From contig NC_037267.1 in NCBI RefSeq assembly GCF_000002425.4, positions 7,205,396 to 7,269,395 on the forward strand: a stretch of 64,000 bases of DNA, read 5' to 3'. The position numbers were made by a program, and so were the translations under genes. Shown piece by piece: positions 47,181 to 58,730 of the stretch (position 1 is the stretch's first letter; each line of letters starts with the position of its first letter). This DNA comes from Physcomitrium patens. Lineage: Eukaryota > Streptophyta > Bryopsida > Funariales > Funariaceae. The notes under the pieces were generated by a model, which worked only from the letters and a program-made list of their open reading frames with translations, searched no databases and had not been told where the DNA came from.

Positions 47181-48199
47181 ACATCATGTCTTTTGGACTT
47201 ATAAATGCACCAGTAGCATTTCAACATCTAATGAATGATGTCTTTTGGGAGTTTTTAGATGATTTTGTTGTCTGTTACCTAGATGACATCTTAATCTATT
47301 CTAAGAACTCTGAAGAACATGAACTACATGTTCACTAAGTATAACAAAAACTAATAGATGTAGGACTCTATGCCATGATAGAAAAGTGTGTATTTCACAC
47401 TTTTGAAGTCAATTTCTTAGGATACATCATTTCAAATGATGGACTTATGATGGATCCTAAGAAAGTTCAAACTATTATGGATTGAAAGATCTCAAAAATG
47501 ATAAGAGATGTCCAATGGTTTTTGGGATTTGTCAACTACTATTGGATCTTCATCAAAGATTTCTTTCAAGTTACAGTTCCACTTACACGTTTGACTTGAA
47601 AAGACAAACTTCAATGGAATCAAGAAGCAGAAGTAGCATTTGAAGCTTTGAAGACAACCTTTGTTTTTGCACCAATCTTGTATCCCGTCAATTTTTCTAA
47701 GCTATTTTTTTATGGAAATAAATGCATTACACTTTGCTTTGGATGCGGTATTGTCACAAATGGAAATAGATAATAAACTTTACCTAATAGCTTTTCATTC
47801 CAGAAAATTTTCAGTAGCCGAGATCTACTACGAGATCCATGACAAAGAACTTCTTGTAATCGTGGATTTGTTTCAAGAATGGTGCGATTATCTAAAGGAT
47901 GCTTCTAGCCAAGCCAAAATATATACGGATCACAAGAACCTTGAATATTTTATGTTAGCACCTATTTTGAATTGTCGCCAAGCCCGTTGGAGTATGTCTT
48001 TATCAAGATTTGAATTCAAGATCACTTATCGATGAAGAAAACAACAAGGTTTATCAGATGCACTCTCTAGATGATCTTACTTTGCAGCAAAGGAAGAAAA
48101 TGCTGCTTTTAATCAACAGCGAATAATTCTCTTGAAGTTAGAGCATCTTCATCTTTGAACAATAAAATCAACACTAACTGTTGATTCAACTTTCATTAA
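47181..48199 (+). pseudogene. RT C-terminal half and RNase H of Chromo-4
   Basis: [20 protein letters not shown], intact YLDD at 47276-47287, VNFLGYIISNDGLMMDPKK. RNase H: ALHFALDAVLSQMEIDNKLY, FHSRKFSVAEIYYEIHDKEL and IYTDHKNLEYF (47661-48035), then the linker. Stops and one shift near 47700. Confidence 0.87.
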
Positions 48200-49379
48200 G
48201 CAAGTTTAATCAAGTATGTCTTTTGATCCTCTTATTCATGATATTAAGGTAAATCCTTCAAAGTCTTATGATACTTCCAAGTTTGAATTCAAGAAGAATC
48301 TACTATATTTTGAGAGACGCCTATATGTTTCGGAAGGTGAAGTTCGATTACATATTCTTCAAGCTCGTCATGACTTTTTTGTAGCAGGACATTTTGGATA
48401 CAATAATATTATTTAGAACTAATATCCAAGGACTTTTGGTGGCCATAAATGTGGAAAGCAGTAAAAGATTTTGTACAATCTTGTGATGTTTGCTCAAGAT
48501 CAAAAACTCCTCGTTATCGACCTTACGGAATTCTTCAGCCATTACCCATTCGAGAATAACTATGGTCTTCTATTTCTATGGATTTCATCACAGATCTTCC
48601 AATCTCAGGTTCTTATGACTCTATATTTGTGATAGTAGATCGTTTTACCAAGATGGCACATTTTGTACTGTGTACAAAATTTATCACAAGTGAAGAAACA
48701 GCTATGCTCTTTCTTGACAATATCTATCGCTATAATGGATTATTCAAAGATATTATATCAGGTAGGGGAATTCAATTTGTATCAAGATTTTGGCGGACAC
48801 TTTTCAAGATTTTAAAAGTGGATATAAAACTATCTTTGGCATTCCATCCTCAAATTGATGGACAAATGGAGCATGTTAATGAAGTTTTGGAGTAGTATTT
48901 AAGATGTACCATTAACTACTAACAAGATGATTGGATGACTCTTTTGCCATTGATAGAGTTTGCTTACAATAACACAGCACATACTTCTACAAAACGAACA
49001 CCTTTCTTTGTCAATTATGGTTATCATCCACGACTCGATACTTTTGACTTTTCAAAAGTTGATAATCCTGCTGCAAAAAATTTGGCAATTCATTTGTCAA
49101 AGCTACATGCAACGATGAAGGCGCAATTAAAAGAGGCTCAAGAACAACAAAAGATCAATGCGGGTGTCTATCGAAAGGAACAACCACCATTTCACATGGG
49201 TGATAAGGTATGATTACTTCATCGTAATATCAAGACCACTCGTCTTTGTGACAAGTTGGACTATCGAAGGCTTGAACCATTTTCTATTTCTGTACAAATC
49301 AATCCAATTGCATATCATTTACAGCTACCATAGTTAATAAAAATCCATCTAGTATTCCACATTTTTCTTCTAGAACCAT
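48200..49379 (+). pseudogene. Integrase of Chromo-4
   Basis: HHCC: ARHDFFVAGHFGYN and CDVCSRSKTPR. Core frame 48578-48895 with D2 (MDFITDLP) and E98 (DGQMEHVNE), 35 residues apart from the middle position. That middle Asp is Gly here (IISGRGIQF), so it is inactive. LLPLIEFAYNNTAHTSTKRT and the GPY-type segment follow (49190-49370). Confidence 0.86.
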
Positions 49380-49424
49380 ACAAGACAGTGGACATACCAA
49401 GAAGAAGACAAGTTCTACCTCCTC

Positions 49425-49623
49425 TTATAGAAGTAGACAATAATGAAGAGTTTGAAGTGGAAGAAGTTTTAGATTCAAAGAGGCGCCAATATAAATTGGA
49501 ATATCTTATCCATTGGCATGGATATGACATTAATGAATTCACATGAGAGCAGTAAAGAATCTTACAAATATAACAAAGGCGGTCGAGGCTTTTCATTGAC
49601 GACATCCATCAAAATCAAGATGA
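49425..49623 (+). pseudogene. Chromodomain of Chromo-4
   Basis: EEFEVEEVLDSKRRQYKLEY followed by LIHWHGYDINEFT and a stop where Trp is expected; aromatic positions of the methyl-lysine pocket are largely kept. Pol ends with PSKSR and TGA (49621-49623). Confidence 0.85.
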
Positions 49624-49717
49624 AAACCTTCTTTATAAAAAAAAGAAGATCTAGGCAAGATTACATTCTACTTTCAATCCTTGTTTGTAGCTTCATTGTA
49701 GTTGTGACACTCAAGAG

Positions 49718-50140
49718 ATGGAGAACCAACAACGAGGGGATTTGACTCAAGAACCTTTGTTTACTAACCTATCGGATGAGACATTACAATTATCACAACC
49801 TTCAAGATGATGTAATCGAGATGAAGATCTTCAAGAACGATATGTTCTTCCTCAAATAGATGGCAAGATACAATACGTTTGGTATCACAACTTTAGAAGG
49901 GACCCTTGATGTTTGGTGATTTTACTAGAAGTAGGAACAATTCCTCATGGTATTCCAAATATTTTATTTGAAGGAAGTTATGAAGGCCTCAACAATGATC
50001 AAATAACTAGGTGGTCTTCTCGCCCTGATATGAGACACTACTGATGGTTGAAAGGCCCTATTAATCATCTTCGAAGAGAATAAAGATCAGAGTATGTGGC
50101 GAATACAATTCATCGCATCATAGATTTATTCAACATATGA
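49718..50140 (+). pseudogene. Extra 3' ORF of Chromo-4, unknown function
   Basis: 423 bp from ATGGAGAACC to TGA, separated from pol by 94 nt with a conserved pol stop, and 40 nt upstream of the 3' LTR. Five internal stops. Readable wording: MENQQRGDLTQEPLF, LSQPSR, RDEDLQERYVLPQIDGKIQY, VWYHN, EGSYEGLNNDQITRWSSRPD, GPINHLRRE, SEYVANTIH. No signal peptide, membrane helix or zinc cluster. Length and position match in six copies, so I infer a genuine second or third gene of this chromovirus. I do not recognise a family. Confidence 0.8.
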
Positions 50141-50180
50141 TTATCGCTCTTCATGGAACTCATCCCTAGAAGGGGGGTAA

Positions 50181-50739
50181 TGTCATGGATATATGCATGT
50201 AAGCCAATAATTACATGTATAAATAAGTATAAGTCAGTAAAAATAGATAAAAGTAAGTTAATTCTATAGTATTTGATATAGAAGCTTCTTAGAAGCTTTA
50301 TAGATCCTGCTTTGATTTTATAGGTATCTTTAATTGACTTTTTGGAATTAGAAACGTGGTCAACAAGTTGATCATGTACCACACATGTTGTTAGCTTGAA
50401 GACCAAGCTAACTATGTGGTCCACATGTAAAAAAACTTGCCTTGTAAGTCAAGGCATGTGTTCTACAAAGTCAATACATATTGGAGGTCCTATAGAACGT
50501 CCCCACGTAGCCCCTAGTAAGATAATATATATAGAAACAAGAGTGAAGCCTTCTTCACTCTTGTCAACTCCGTTCTTGCTTCCAGTCTAGTTTCAAGGGT
50601 CTTTAGTTTTCTTGGCTTTTGGCAATAGCCATTCCGGTTTCTTTCTTAATATACATATCAAGTTATTTCTATTTTATCATCTTTCTTTGAGAGAAGTCTC
50701 ACTTGTTTATTTATCTTTATCATGTTCTTGTCCTTAACA
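50181..50739 (+). repeat. 3' LTR of Chromo-4, with polypurine tract just upstream
   Basis: 559 bp, TGTCATGG...GTCCTTAACA; AGGGGGG tract at 50171-50177. Confidence 0.9.
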
Positions 50740-50991
50740 TATAGTAGCATCCATAATCTTTCTTTCTATAGATAACTCAAACAAATTCAAAAGTTAAATT
50801 AGAAGAGAATAAACTGTAACTTCTTAAAACAAATCCTACAAAGAGGGGTAAAGAGAAGATAAGTATTAGAAAATAAGGTTTTTTGTTTAAAGGTGGATAG
50901 TCTGCAACCTTCAAAATACAACAATAGAAACGGGATAATCCACTATTTTCTAAAACAAGACAGAAAGAATATGTTAACACTCTTGTCTAAC
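50740..50991 (-). other. 5' leader of Chromo-3
   Basis: Between the Chromo-4 insertion and the Chromo-3 5' LTR. On the minus strand it runs from the LTR to ATGGATGCTACT near 50754, the probable gag start. Unlike the leader of Chromo-2/4/5. Confidence 0.65.
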
Positions 50992-51539
50992 TATCAAGGA
51001 CATGAATCTTGAAGAAAGAGAATCCTCAATATACTCTTCTATCACTGAAGAAAACTAGAAAGTCACTCTAAAGATGATGTAATATTAACTAGAATGGCTA
51101 TTGCCAAAAATAAGAAGACTAAAAAGTCTTGAAACAAGACTAAGACTAGAAAGACATTGTTAAGAAAGAAGAAGGCTTTACTCTTACTTCCATATATACT
51201 ATCTAACTAAAAGCTACATGGCGATGTCCTATAGAACCTCCAACATGTATTGACTTTGCTAGTCACATGTCTTATCTTGCAAGGCAAGTTATCTATGTAT
51301 GCGCCATGTAGTTAGCTTATTCTACAAGCTACTATACAGAGATAACTTGTTCCACAAGCTATCAATACATGGTTAGCTTTTTGGCCAAGTTTCTAACCTA
51401 CAAACATATCTGAAGTCAAAACCACATCTATAAAGCTTCTAGAAAGCTTCTTAAGAAGATTTTATGAAATTATTCTATTTTATTTATTTCTACTTAATCT
51501 TATAAGTAACTATTGAGGTAAATATATATGTCCATGACA
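50992..51539 (-). repeat. 5' LTR of Chromo-3
   Basis: 548 bp, TATCAAGGACATG...CCATGACA; pairs with 32296-32843 (about 90 percent by eye). Confidence 0.88.
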
Positions 51540-51550
51540 CCGCCATTTGG

Positions 51551-52545
51551 TTTGTGAGTCCCAAAAATTGATCTTAATTAGTGGATTAGTTAAAAACATA
51601 GTTTTAAGTCATTCAATTTTACAAATGTTAAGAGTAGAGAGTTTTTTTTTTGACTATTCGAGGATTTATTATAATTTAGAAGTATTCATAAGTTACAAAT
51701 GTATTATTAGAAGAAAAGTTATAAAAATCGAGTCTTAGTAAGTCTCCGAGATAATTATTTTAGTTAATTTAGTATTTTTCTTATTGTTAAGTATTAAGAG
51801 TTAGTTATTGAAACCAATATCTTCATTGGCTCCTATCTACATGTATTACTTATAAAATCCTATCAATAATTAGTTAGTAGTTAGAAGAAGCATGAAAAAG
51901 AGCTTCATGTCTTTTTAGTTAATTATATAAAAAATAGGATTTTTAGTCGATTTAAATTGATTTTATTACTGTAAAAAATCATCAAGATAGGAAAATACAG
52001 CCTCATATGGATATTAATATTATAGAAATATTATAGGATTTTTTAAATTTTATTTAGAATTTTTTATGAATTTTTAGAGAAAATTTCAAGACTTTGGTAA
52101 AATTGAATTTTATCACCTTGAGAGCCATTATGAAGAAATGAGGCAAGATTTGAAGACAATGTAAGGTTTTCAGGCTAATTGGGTGTTTTTGAACACTATG
52201 GTGAAGTCAAAAATGCAAAAAAAGTAGTTTTACTAGTAGATAATAGGAGGACCAGCAGCTAGTGTAGTCCTTGTAGGAAGAGAGGTGCACAATTCCCATA
52301 TGGGTTGTAGCACCTTGGGTATAGGTAGGAAGATAAGACCAAGGTCTCAAGGCCTCTTGAGGGGGGGAATATACACTACTTATGAGCCTTGGTGAGGCTC
52401 GAACTCCTGATTTCTTAAGCAAATTTCCCTTGAGGTAAAAATTATTCACTTAACTTTTTATTATTTACATTCTATCTTTAATCTATCATAACTTACTCAT
52501 AGTAACTTGGAATTTTATGTCATTCAAAATCTCCTATCTTATTTA
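51551..52545. mobile_element. J: unassigned ~1-kb insert with a tRNA-like B box
   Basis: Sits in Chromo-2 between protease/RT linker and RT; about 150 bp of the host is also missing. GGCTCGAACTCC at 52396-52407 resembles a Pol III B box (plus strand), and the reverse strand reads GAGTTCGAGCC, also B-box-like, so a SINE is possible. I see no clear A box or target duplication. No coding region. Confidence 0.4.
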
Positions 52546-53513
52546 TAAAAAAAAAGATAGATCATTGTGAATGTATGTGAATTATCAAGGACTCAACAAA
52601 ATTACCATCAAAATTAGATATCCTCTGCCTTTAATATTTGGACTTCTTCATCAATTAAATCAAGCTAAGATCTATATAAAATGGATCTACAAAGAGCATT
52701 AAATCTGGTCTACATCAAAGAAAGAGATGAATAGAAGATTTTATTTCAAACAAAGTATGAATATTTTGAATATAAGGTCATACTTTTTGAACTCACAAAT
52801 GCATTAACTACTTTTTAATATTTTATGAATGCTATTTTTTATAAGTTTCTAGATGATTTTGTTGTCTGTTATTTAGATGACATTTTAATCTACTCTAAGA
52901 ATGCAAAAGAATACAAAGTTCATATTCATCGTGTATTACAAAAACTTAGAGATGTGAAATTGTATGCCAAGATGGAAAAGTGTGTATTTTACACTACTCA
53001 AGTTGACTTCTTACGATACATTATTTCAAACAATGGTCTAATGATGGATCCTAAAAAAATTCATACAATTATGGAATGGAAGTTTCTAAAAATAATAAAA
53101 GATTTATAATACTTTTTAGAATTTGTCAATTACTATTAAATCTTCATCTAAAACTTTTTTCAAGTTATAGTGCCACTTATATGCTTAACTTATAAAGACA
53201 AGCTCATGTGGAATAAAGAAATAGAAGCAACATTTGAAGCTTTGAAAAAAAAAATTACTTTTGCACCAATCTTGCATCACATCGACTTCTCCAAAGCAAT
53301 TTTTATGGAGACAGATGCATGTGACTTTGCCTTTAATGCAGTCTTATAAAAAATAGGAGCATATGACAAACTTCATCAAATAGCTTTTCATTCAAGAAAA
53401 TTTTCAGTAAGCGAGATTAATTATGAGATCTATACCAAAGAACTTTTTGTAACCATGGATTTTTTTCAAGAATGGCTTCATTATTTAGAAGGCACTTCAA
53501 ATCCAATCACTGT
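52546..53513 (+). pseudogene. RT and RNase H of Chromo-2
   Basis: RT resumes near 52566; catalytic YLDD at 52870-52881 inside a 94-codon frame ([33 protein letters not shown]). RNase H: FMETDACDFAFNAVL, FHSRKFSVSEINYEI, FFQEWLHYLEGTSNPIT. Stops throughout. Cut at 53513 by F3. Confidence 0.82.
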
Positions 53514-54771
53514 TGTCATATTATAAATGCTTATGCTATGTAAAAATTAATTAGAACATATAATATGTTCATAAGACTTGGTGTATGTTAGAATGGTTAA
53601 ATAGATTAATTTAAAAAGAATGGATTTAAGAAACTTTATTTTGAGTTTATCTTTTTACTTATAGCATTTCAAAAAAAAAACATTATAGAACCTAAATGTT
53701 TAGTATGGAGCCTTGAGAGGAGATTAGAGCCTAAAGAAGAAATTCTTAACTACTAGAAGGTTTATTGGGAGGGATGAAAGGAAGGCATGGTTGGATGAAG
53801 GCAAGGAGTGAAGACCTTCATCCCTATTGGTCAAATGTCATGCCCAATGGGCTTCAAGGAGGCTGTCCGAGGCCTTATTAGGGATTAGGGTTTCTTTTTC
53901 GAAGTCATTCGAGCTTTAGAGGCTAGGATCACTAAGTTCAAGGTTTTGGGTATAATTTGGATAAAGATTTTGTATGATTTCGAATTTTTGTGAAGAAGAT
54001 ATAGGTGTTCAAAGTTAAGGTGTCAAATTTATACCTACTGTCACTCTTTGAAGCATAACATATACGGATGGAGTGCAATGAAAGATCGGAGACTGGAATT
54101 GGAAAGAAAGCTTTCATGGCTATACTTTATATATATTTTTTGACGAATTTCTAATCTGGATAAAAGACTTATAGGGCATTGAAGATAGCACATGTAATTC
54201 AAAGATAGTAAGTGAGTCATTTTATTGATAGTAATGGTTGGAGCCATATCTTGAATATTTGGATGAATTTGTAGCTCAAAATTTTCATAATTGTGAATTA
54301 TGAGGTTAAAAAGCTATAGATTAAAGTTTCATAGTATTTGAGTACTTATTTTGTGAGATATGAAGAAAATAGCATGTGGGTGTATGTAAACTAAGGTTTA
54401 AAGCTATTTTTAGGATTTTGGTGATATCTCAAGATCCGTAATGAATTTGCAGTTGAATATTTTTTGTAGTAGTTTTTGAAAGTATATCAATACTTTGTAT
54501 TAAATTTAGAATTGTTTGGACAGTCCGATCATGAGATATGAGCTGTTAAAGTTTAGAAAACATTTTTTATATGGATATATAAGGTTTTAAGATACTTTAT
54601 CATATATTTGGATGTTTTTTTGGTACTTGGACTTATGTATTGATGTAATTGTCCTAAAAGAAAATATATTATATATATAAACTTGGTACTTTACATCTTA
54701 GACTTGATTGAGCATTTAGTGGTAGCGAGAAGTCCAGTACTTTCTTGAGGCAAACTCTCTCTACCCCGACA
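53514..54771 (+). mobile_element. F3: solo LTR related to A1
   Basis: 1258 bp, TGTCATATT...CTACCCCGACA. Flanks CTGT (53510-53513) and CCGT (54772-54775). Shares a nearly identical ~700-bp tract with F2 in inverted orientation. Confidence 0.87.
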
Positions 54772-54775
54772 CCGT

Positions 54776-56490
54776 TGTTGTAATGTGTGAAGACTTGCTT
54801 GAGAATGCTCCGGGCACCTGGGTATAGAAGGAAGAATAGAAATTGTCATAACAAAATCCTAATTCTAATAGAATACTAACAATGCTCTAATTAGACTATA
54901 ATAATGGTAAACAAACGTAATCAATTTCAAAACAGCTCAAAGAAATTTCAAACAAACAATAAAATTCTTAAAGAAATATTAGAATGATCACAAATATTAT
55001 TCAAATATATGTCAATTCAATCTTAATTTAATTCTAGTTAAAAACCTATTGAATTTCACTCAAACTTTAGACCAAACCTAATTAAATCTTAAACCCTAAT
55101 AAATCCTAAATCCTAAGTCAAATCCTAAACAAATCTTAAATTAAATCCTAAACCAAACATTAAATCAAATCTTAATCCAAACCCTAAATCAAATCCTAAC
55201 CAAATTCTAAATCAAATCCAAACCCTAATCCAATCCTAAATCCTAATCAAATCCTAAATCCTAATCCAAATCCTAATCCAAACCCTAATCCAAATCCTAA
55301 ATCAAATCCTAATCAAACTCTAAATCCTAATCCAAATCCTAATCCAAATCCTAAATCAAATCCTAACCAAACCCTAATCCAAATCCTAAACTCTAAATCA
55401 AATCCTAAATCGAACCCTAGCCAAACCCTAATCCAAATCCTAATAATTCCTATGAAAAATTTAAACCTCAATATCTAATGAATAAACCGTTGATCTCAAT
55501 TCAAAATTTGAATAATTTTTAAAAGTCAAGTTTAAAACAAGCACAAAAAATTTGAAAAGGATCGGAGTTACCAAATTGACGAAAACCTCAAAAATGTGTT
55601 CGGGTGTTAGTTGGCCTCCTTCTCCAATCTTGATGCCAACCTTCCAAAGCCAATTTCTCTTCTTTGCATTGTTCGATTGGTTTCAAATTTCTCAAGAACA
55701 TAGAAAAATAAGTCTAATACCCTTTCACATAAGTTTTACTCCAATCCAACTAGTAGATTGCATGAAATCTTAAAAACCCTCACTGAACCAAAAATTCTAC
55801 TTTCTAAGATCTTGACCCGCTTACACCTCAATATCTCTCACTTCAACCGTTAGATCAAGTTCAAATTTAAAACATGTATTATGCACAAATATAATCATGA
55901 ACTCAAAAAAATTTCACCCGTAGATCTATAACAAAACTCTCGAAATCACTCAAAACATAAATCCTATTTTATTTCATAAAATCCAAATCATCCGAAACAA
56001 ACCTCCATGTTGCAAAGCTCTTACAAAGTCATATCAACTCCAAATCACCCAAAATCAATGCCCATAGAAACCTTATTCAATCTTCTATTAAATCCCATTC
56101 TCCGATCTGCCAAAGATTCTTGGAGTCGTCGTCAAGACTCGGTTTTGTGCCTCAGGGTCTGAATTCAACTCTGGTTCATAACCGGCCTTCTCTCGGTATC
56201 AACTTTCGTCTTCTTGAGGTAATTTTTACTAATTTGCACTCCTAACTCCTCCTTACATATGTCTATATTCTTTATTTTTCTAATCTATCTTTTTTTGCCT
56301 TATTTATGGCCTTACAAAGTAAATAGAAGCATAATTTGTAAAAAGGCAGCATTAGCACCTTTAATTTTTCTACCCTTTTACTAATATGTATTTTGCCAAG
56401 ATAATTTGCTACAATATTTTTGAAGTGAGATCCTCAAAGCATGATATATTTCTTCATCCTTTCACCTATTAGTCATTTTACATCACGACA
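54776..56490 (-). mobile_element. G2: solo LTR related to A1, abutting F3
   Basis: 1715 bp, TGTTGTAATGTG...ACATCACGACA. Flanks CCGT (shared with F3) and CTAT (56491-56494), explicable as decay of CCGT. Joining the host across both elements restores the RNase H T-D-H region. Contains a telomere-like array. Confidence 0.87.
55080..55445. repeat. Telomere-like degenerate array in G2
   Basis: About 365 bp of aatcctaa, aaccctaa and aatccaa motifs, variants of CCCTAAA with frequent 12-bp (aaatcctaatcc) periodicity. Same position as in G1 but longer. Confidence 0.85.
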
Positions 56491-56494
56491 CTAT

Positions 56495-57960
56495 ATACAC
56501 GGATCACAAGAACCTTGAGTATTTCATGTTAGCACATATTATGAATTGTCACTAGGCTTGTTGAAGCATGTCTTTGTGAAGATTCAAGTTCAATATCACT
56601 TATCAATCAAGAAAATAATAAGATTTATTTGATGCCATTTATAGATGTTCTTATCTTATACCAAAAGAAGAAGAAGAAGAAGCAGCTTTTGACCATTAAA
56701 AGAGAATTTTACTGAAGCGAAAATAATTTCATCTTTGAACAATGAAATCAATATTGACTGTTGATGTAACTTTTTTCAAGCAAATCTAAGTAAGTATGTC
56801 CTCAAACCTTCTTATTCATGATATTAAAAAATAATTCGTCTAAGTCTCAAGATACTTCTAAATTTTAGTTTAAGGAGAAATTATTCTTTTTTGAAGGACA
56901 CTTACATGTTTCAAAAGAAGAAACATGATTATGTGCTCTTGAAGCTCGTCACAATTTTCCTACAGTAGAACATTTTGGATATAATAAGACTTTGGAGCTT
57001 GTATCCAAAGATTTTTGGTGGCTTCAAATCTAGAAGGCTGTTAAAGAATTTGTATAGATATGTGATATTTATTGAAGATCAAAAATTCCTCGTCATTAAT
57101 CTTATGGACTCTTCCAACCATTACCTATAGCAGAACAATCATAGTCTTTTGTCTCTATGGATTTTATTATAGATCTTTCAATTTCAAGTTCATATGATTC
57201 CATATTTGTAATTATAGATCGTTTCACTGAGATGGCATATTTTGTACTATATACAAAATCTATCACATATGAAAGAATAACTAAACTCTTCTTAAATAAC
57301 ATCTATCTCTATCATAGTTTATCTAAGAATATTATATCAGACAAAGGAACACAATTTTTATCAAGATTTTGGAAAACTCTTTTTAAGATATTGAAGGTGG
57401 ATATAAAACTATCTTCACCTTTCCACCTTCAAATTGATTTATAAATAGAATGGATAAATCAAGTTTTAGAGTAGTATTTGAAGTATACCATCAACTATCA
57501 ATAAGATGATTGGATAACTTTTTTGCCATTCGAAGAGTTTGCTTACAATAATTCGATACATTCTTCTATTCAACAAACACCTTTCTTTGCCAATTACAAT
57601 TATCATCCATGATTTGATACTTTTAACTTTTCAAAATTTGATAATGATGTGGCATAAGATGTAGCAAATTAATTGTCAAAGCTACATGCAACAATGAAGG
57701 TACAATTAAAAAAAAAGCTCAAGAACAACAAAAAACCAACGCAAATATCTATCACAATGAACAACCTCAATTATACGTAGAATATAAGATATGATTACTT
57801 TTTCATAATATTAAAACTATTCATTCTTGTGACAAGGTGGATTATCATAGGCTTGAACCATTGCCCAATTGTGAACAGATAATTGTAATTGCTTATTGAT
57901 TATACCTACCAGAGTCTATGAAAATCCATCTTATATTCTATATGTCTTTATTTGAGCCAT
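56495..57960 (+). pseudogene. RNase H end and integrase of Chromo-2
   Basis: RNase H tail at 56500-56640 (DHKNLEYF). HHCC: ARHNFPTVEHFGYNKTLELV and CDIY. Core 57157-57444: MDFIIDLSISSSYDSIFVII, IISDKGTQFLSRFWKTLFKI (Asp kept), but the Glu region is broken by a stop. GPY-type part at 57770-57950. Confidence 0.83.
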
Positions 57961-58202
57961 ACAAGACAATAGATATACAAAGGAGACAAATGCCATCACT
58001 TTCTATAGAAGTGGACAATAATAAAGAATTTGAAGTGGAAGAAGTCTTAGATTCAAGGCAGCGCCAAAATAGATTAGAATATCTGGTACATTGGCATGGA
58101 TATGACATTAATAAATGCACATAGGAGCCATCTAGGAATCTAGAAAATGCATCAACTAAAGTTAAAGCTTTTCATCAACAATATCTATCAAAATCAAGAT
58201 GA
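57961..58202 (+). pseudogene. Chromodomain of Chromo-2
   Basis: The open frame 57918-58124 contains KEFEVEEVLDSRQRQNRLEY, then LVHWHGYDINKCT. A stop replaces the following Trp. Pol TGA at 58200-58202. Confidence 0.85.
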
Positions 58203-58300
58203 AGAGTCAAGAAATTCTTTGTTATAAAGCAAAGAAAGCCTAATAGAGATTTTATTTTATCTTGTATTATTGTTTCTTTGGATTTTTTAGTGCTTAAAAA

Positions 58301-58723
58301 ATGGAGAATCAATAACCAACAGATTCAACTCAAGAGCTATCATTTGCTAAGCAACTAGACAAGACATTGCAACTATCACAATCTTCAAGACGGCAAAATC
58401 GAAATGAAGATTTTCAAAAATGATATATTCTTCCTCAAATTAATGGCAAGATACAATGCATTTGGTACCACAATTTTGGAAGGGACTGCTAGTGTTTAAT
58501 GATACTTTTGGAACTAGGAACCACTTCTGATGGTATTACTAATGTTTTATTTGAAAAAAGTTATGAAGGCCTCAGTAATGATCAAATATTAGGATGGTCT
58601 TTTTGTCCTAGTATGGGATATTATTGATGGTTGAAGGAACCTATCAATTACCTTCAAAGAGAATAAAGATCAAAGTATGTGGTAAATATAGTTTGGTGCA
58701 TCTTAGACTTCATCAATATGTAA
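58301..58723 (+). pseudogene. Extra 3' ORF of Chromo-2
   Basis: 423 bp, ATGGAGAATC to TAA, 98 nt after the pol stop. F2 is inserted seven bases after it. Retains KSYEGLSNDQILGWSFCPS and other shared wording; several stops. Confidence 0.78.
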
Positions 58724-58730
58724 TCACCAT

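Larger units (their letters stand above)
38052..50739 (+). mobile_element. Chromo-4: chromovirus nested in Chromo-3 gag
   Basis: LTRs 38052-38607 (556 bp) and 50181-50739 (559 bp). Read on the host strand, the flanks are CTCTC and CTATA. Rejoining them gives an uninterrupted gag start in Chromo-3, which supports the site although only three of five bases match. Plus-strand gag, protease, RT, RNase H, integrase, chromodomain, extra ORF. Split by Chromo-5 in gag and F1 in RT. Confidence 0.88.
32296..51539 (-). mobile_element. Chromo-3: chromovirus nested in Chromo-2 pol
   Basis: LTRs 32296-32843 and 50992-51539 are both 548 bp and share unique stretches (cttgaagaaagagaatcctc). Flanks TTGCC and CCGCC fit a 5-bp duplication with two transitions; the joined host reads through the segment before RT. 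Holds Chromo-4 in its gag start. LTR and gag N-terminus differ from Chromo-4 and -5, so it is a separate subfamily. It is the most complete pol of the Chromo copies. Confidence 0.88.

Noticed and set aside
49518..49745. Hydrophobic stretch ILVCSFIVVVTL after the chromodomain, as an env-like membrane segment
   Set aside because: It lies in a different frame from both pol and the extra ORF, and the spacing to either gene does not support translation.
52207..52449. 80-codon minus-strand frame in insert J
   Set aside because: No domain and no copies to compare in the window; probably chance.
53590..54250. 68-codon minus-strand frame at 54041-54247, repeated at 59256-59462 with similar translation
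   Set aside because: Similarity comes from the F LTR tract shared by F2 and F3; no start context or domain.
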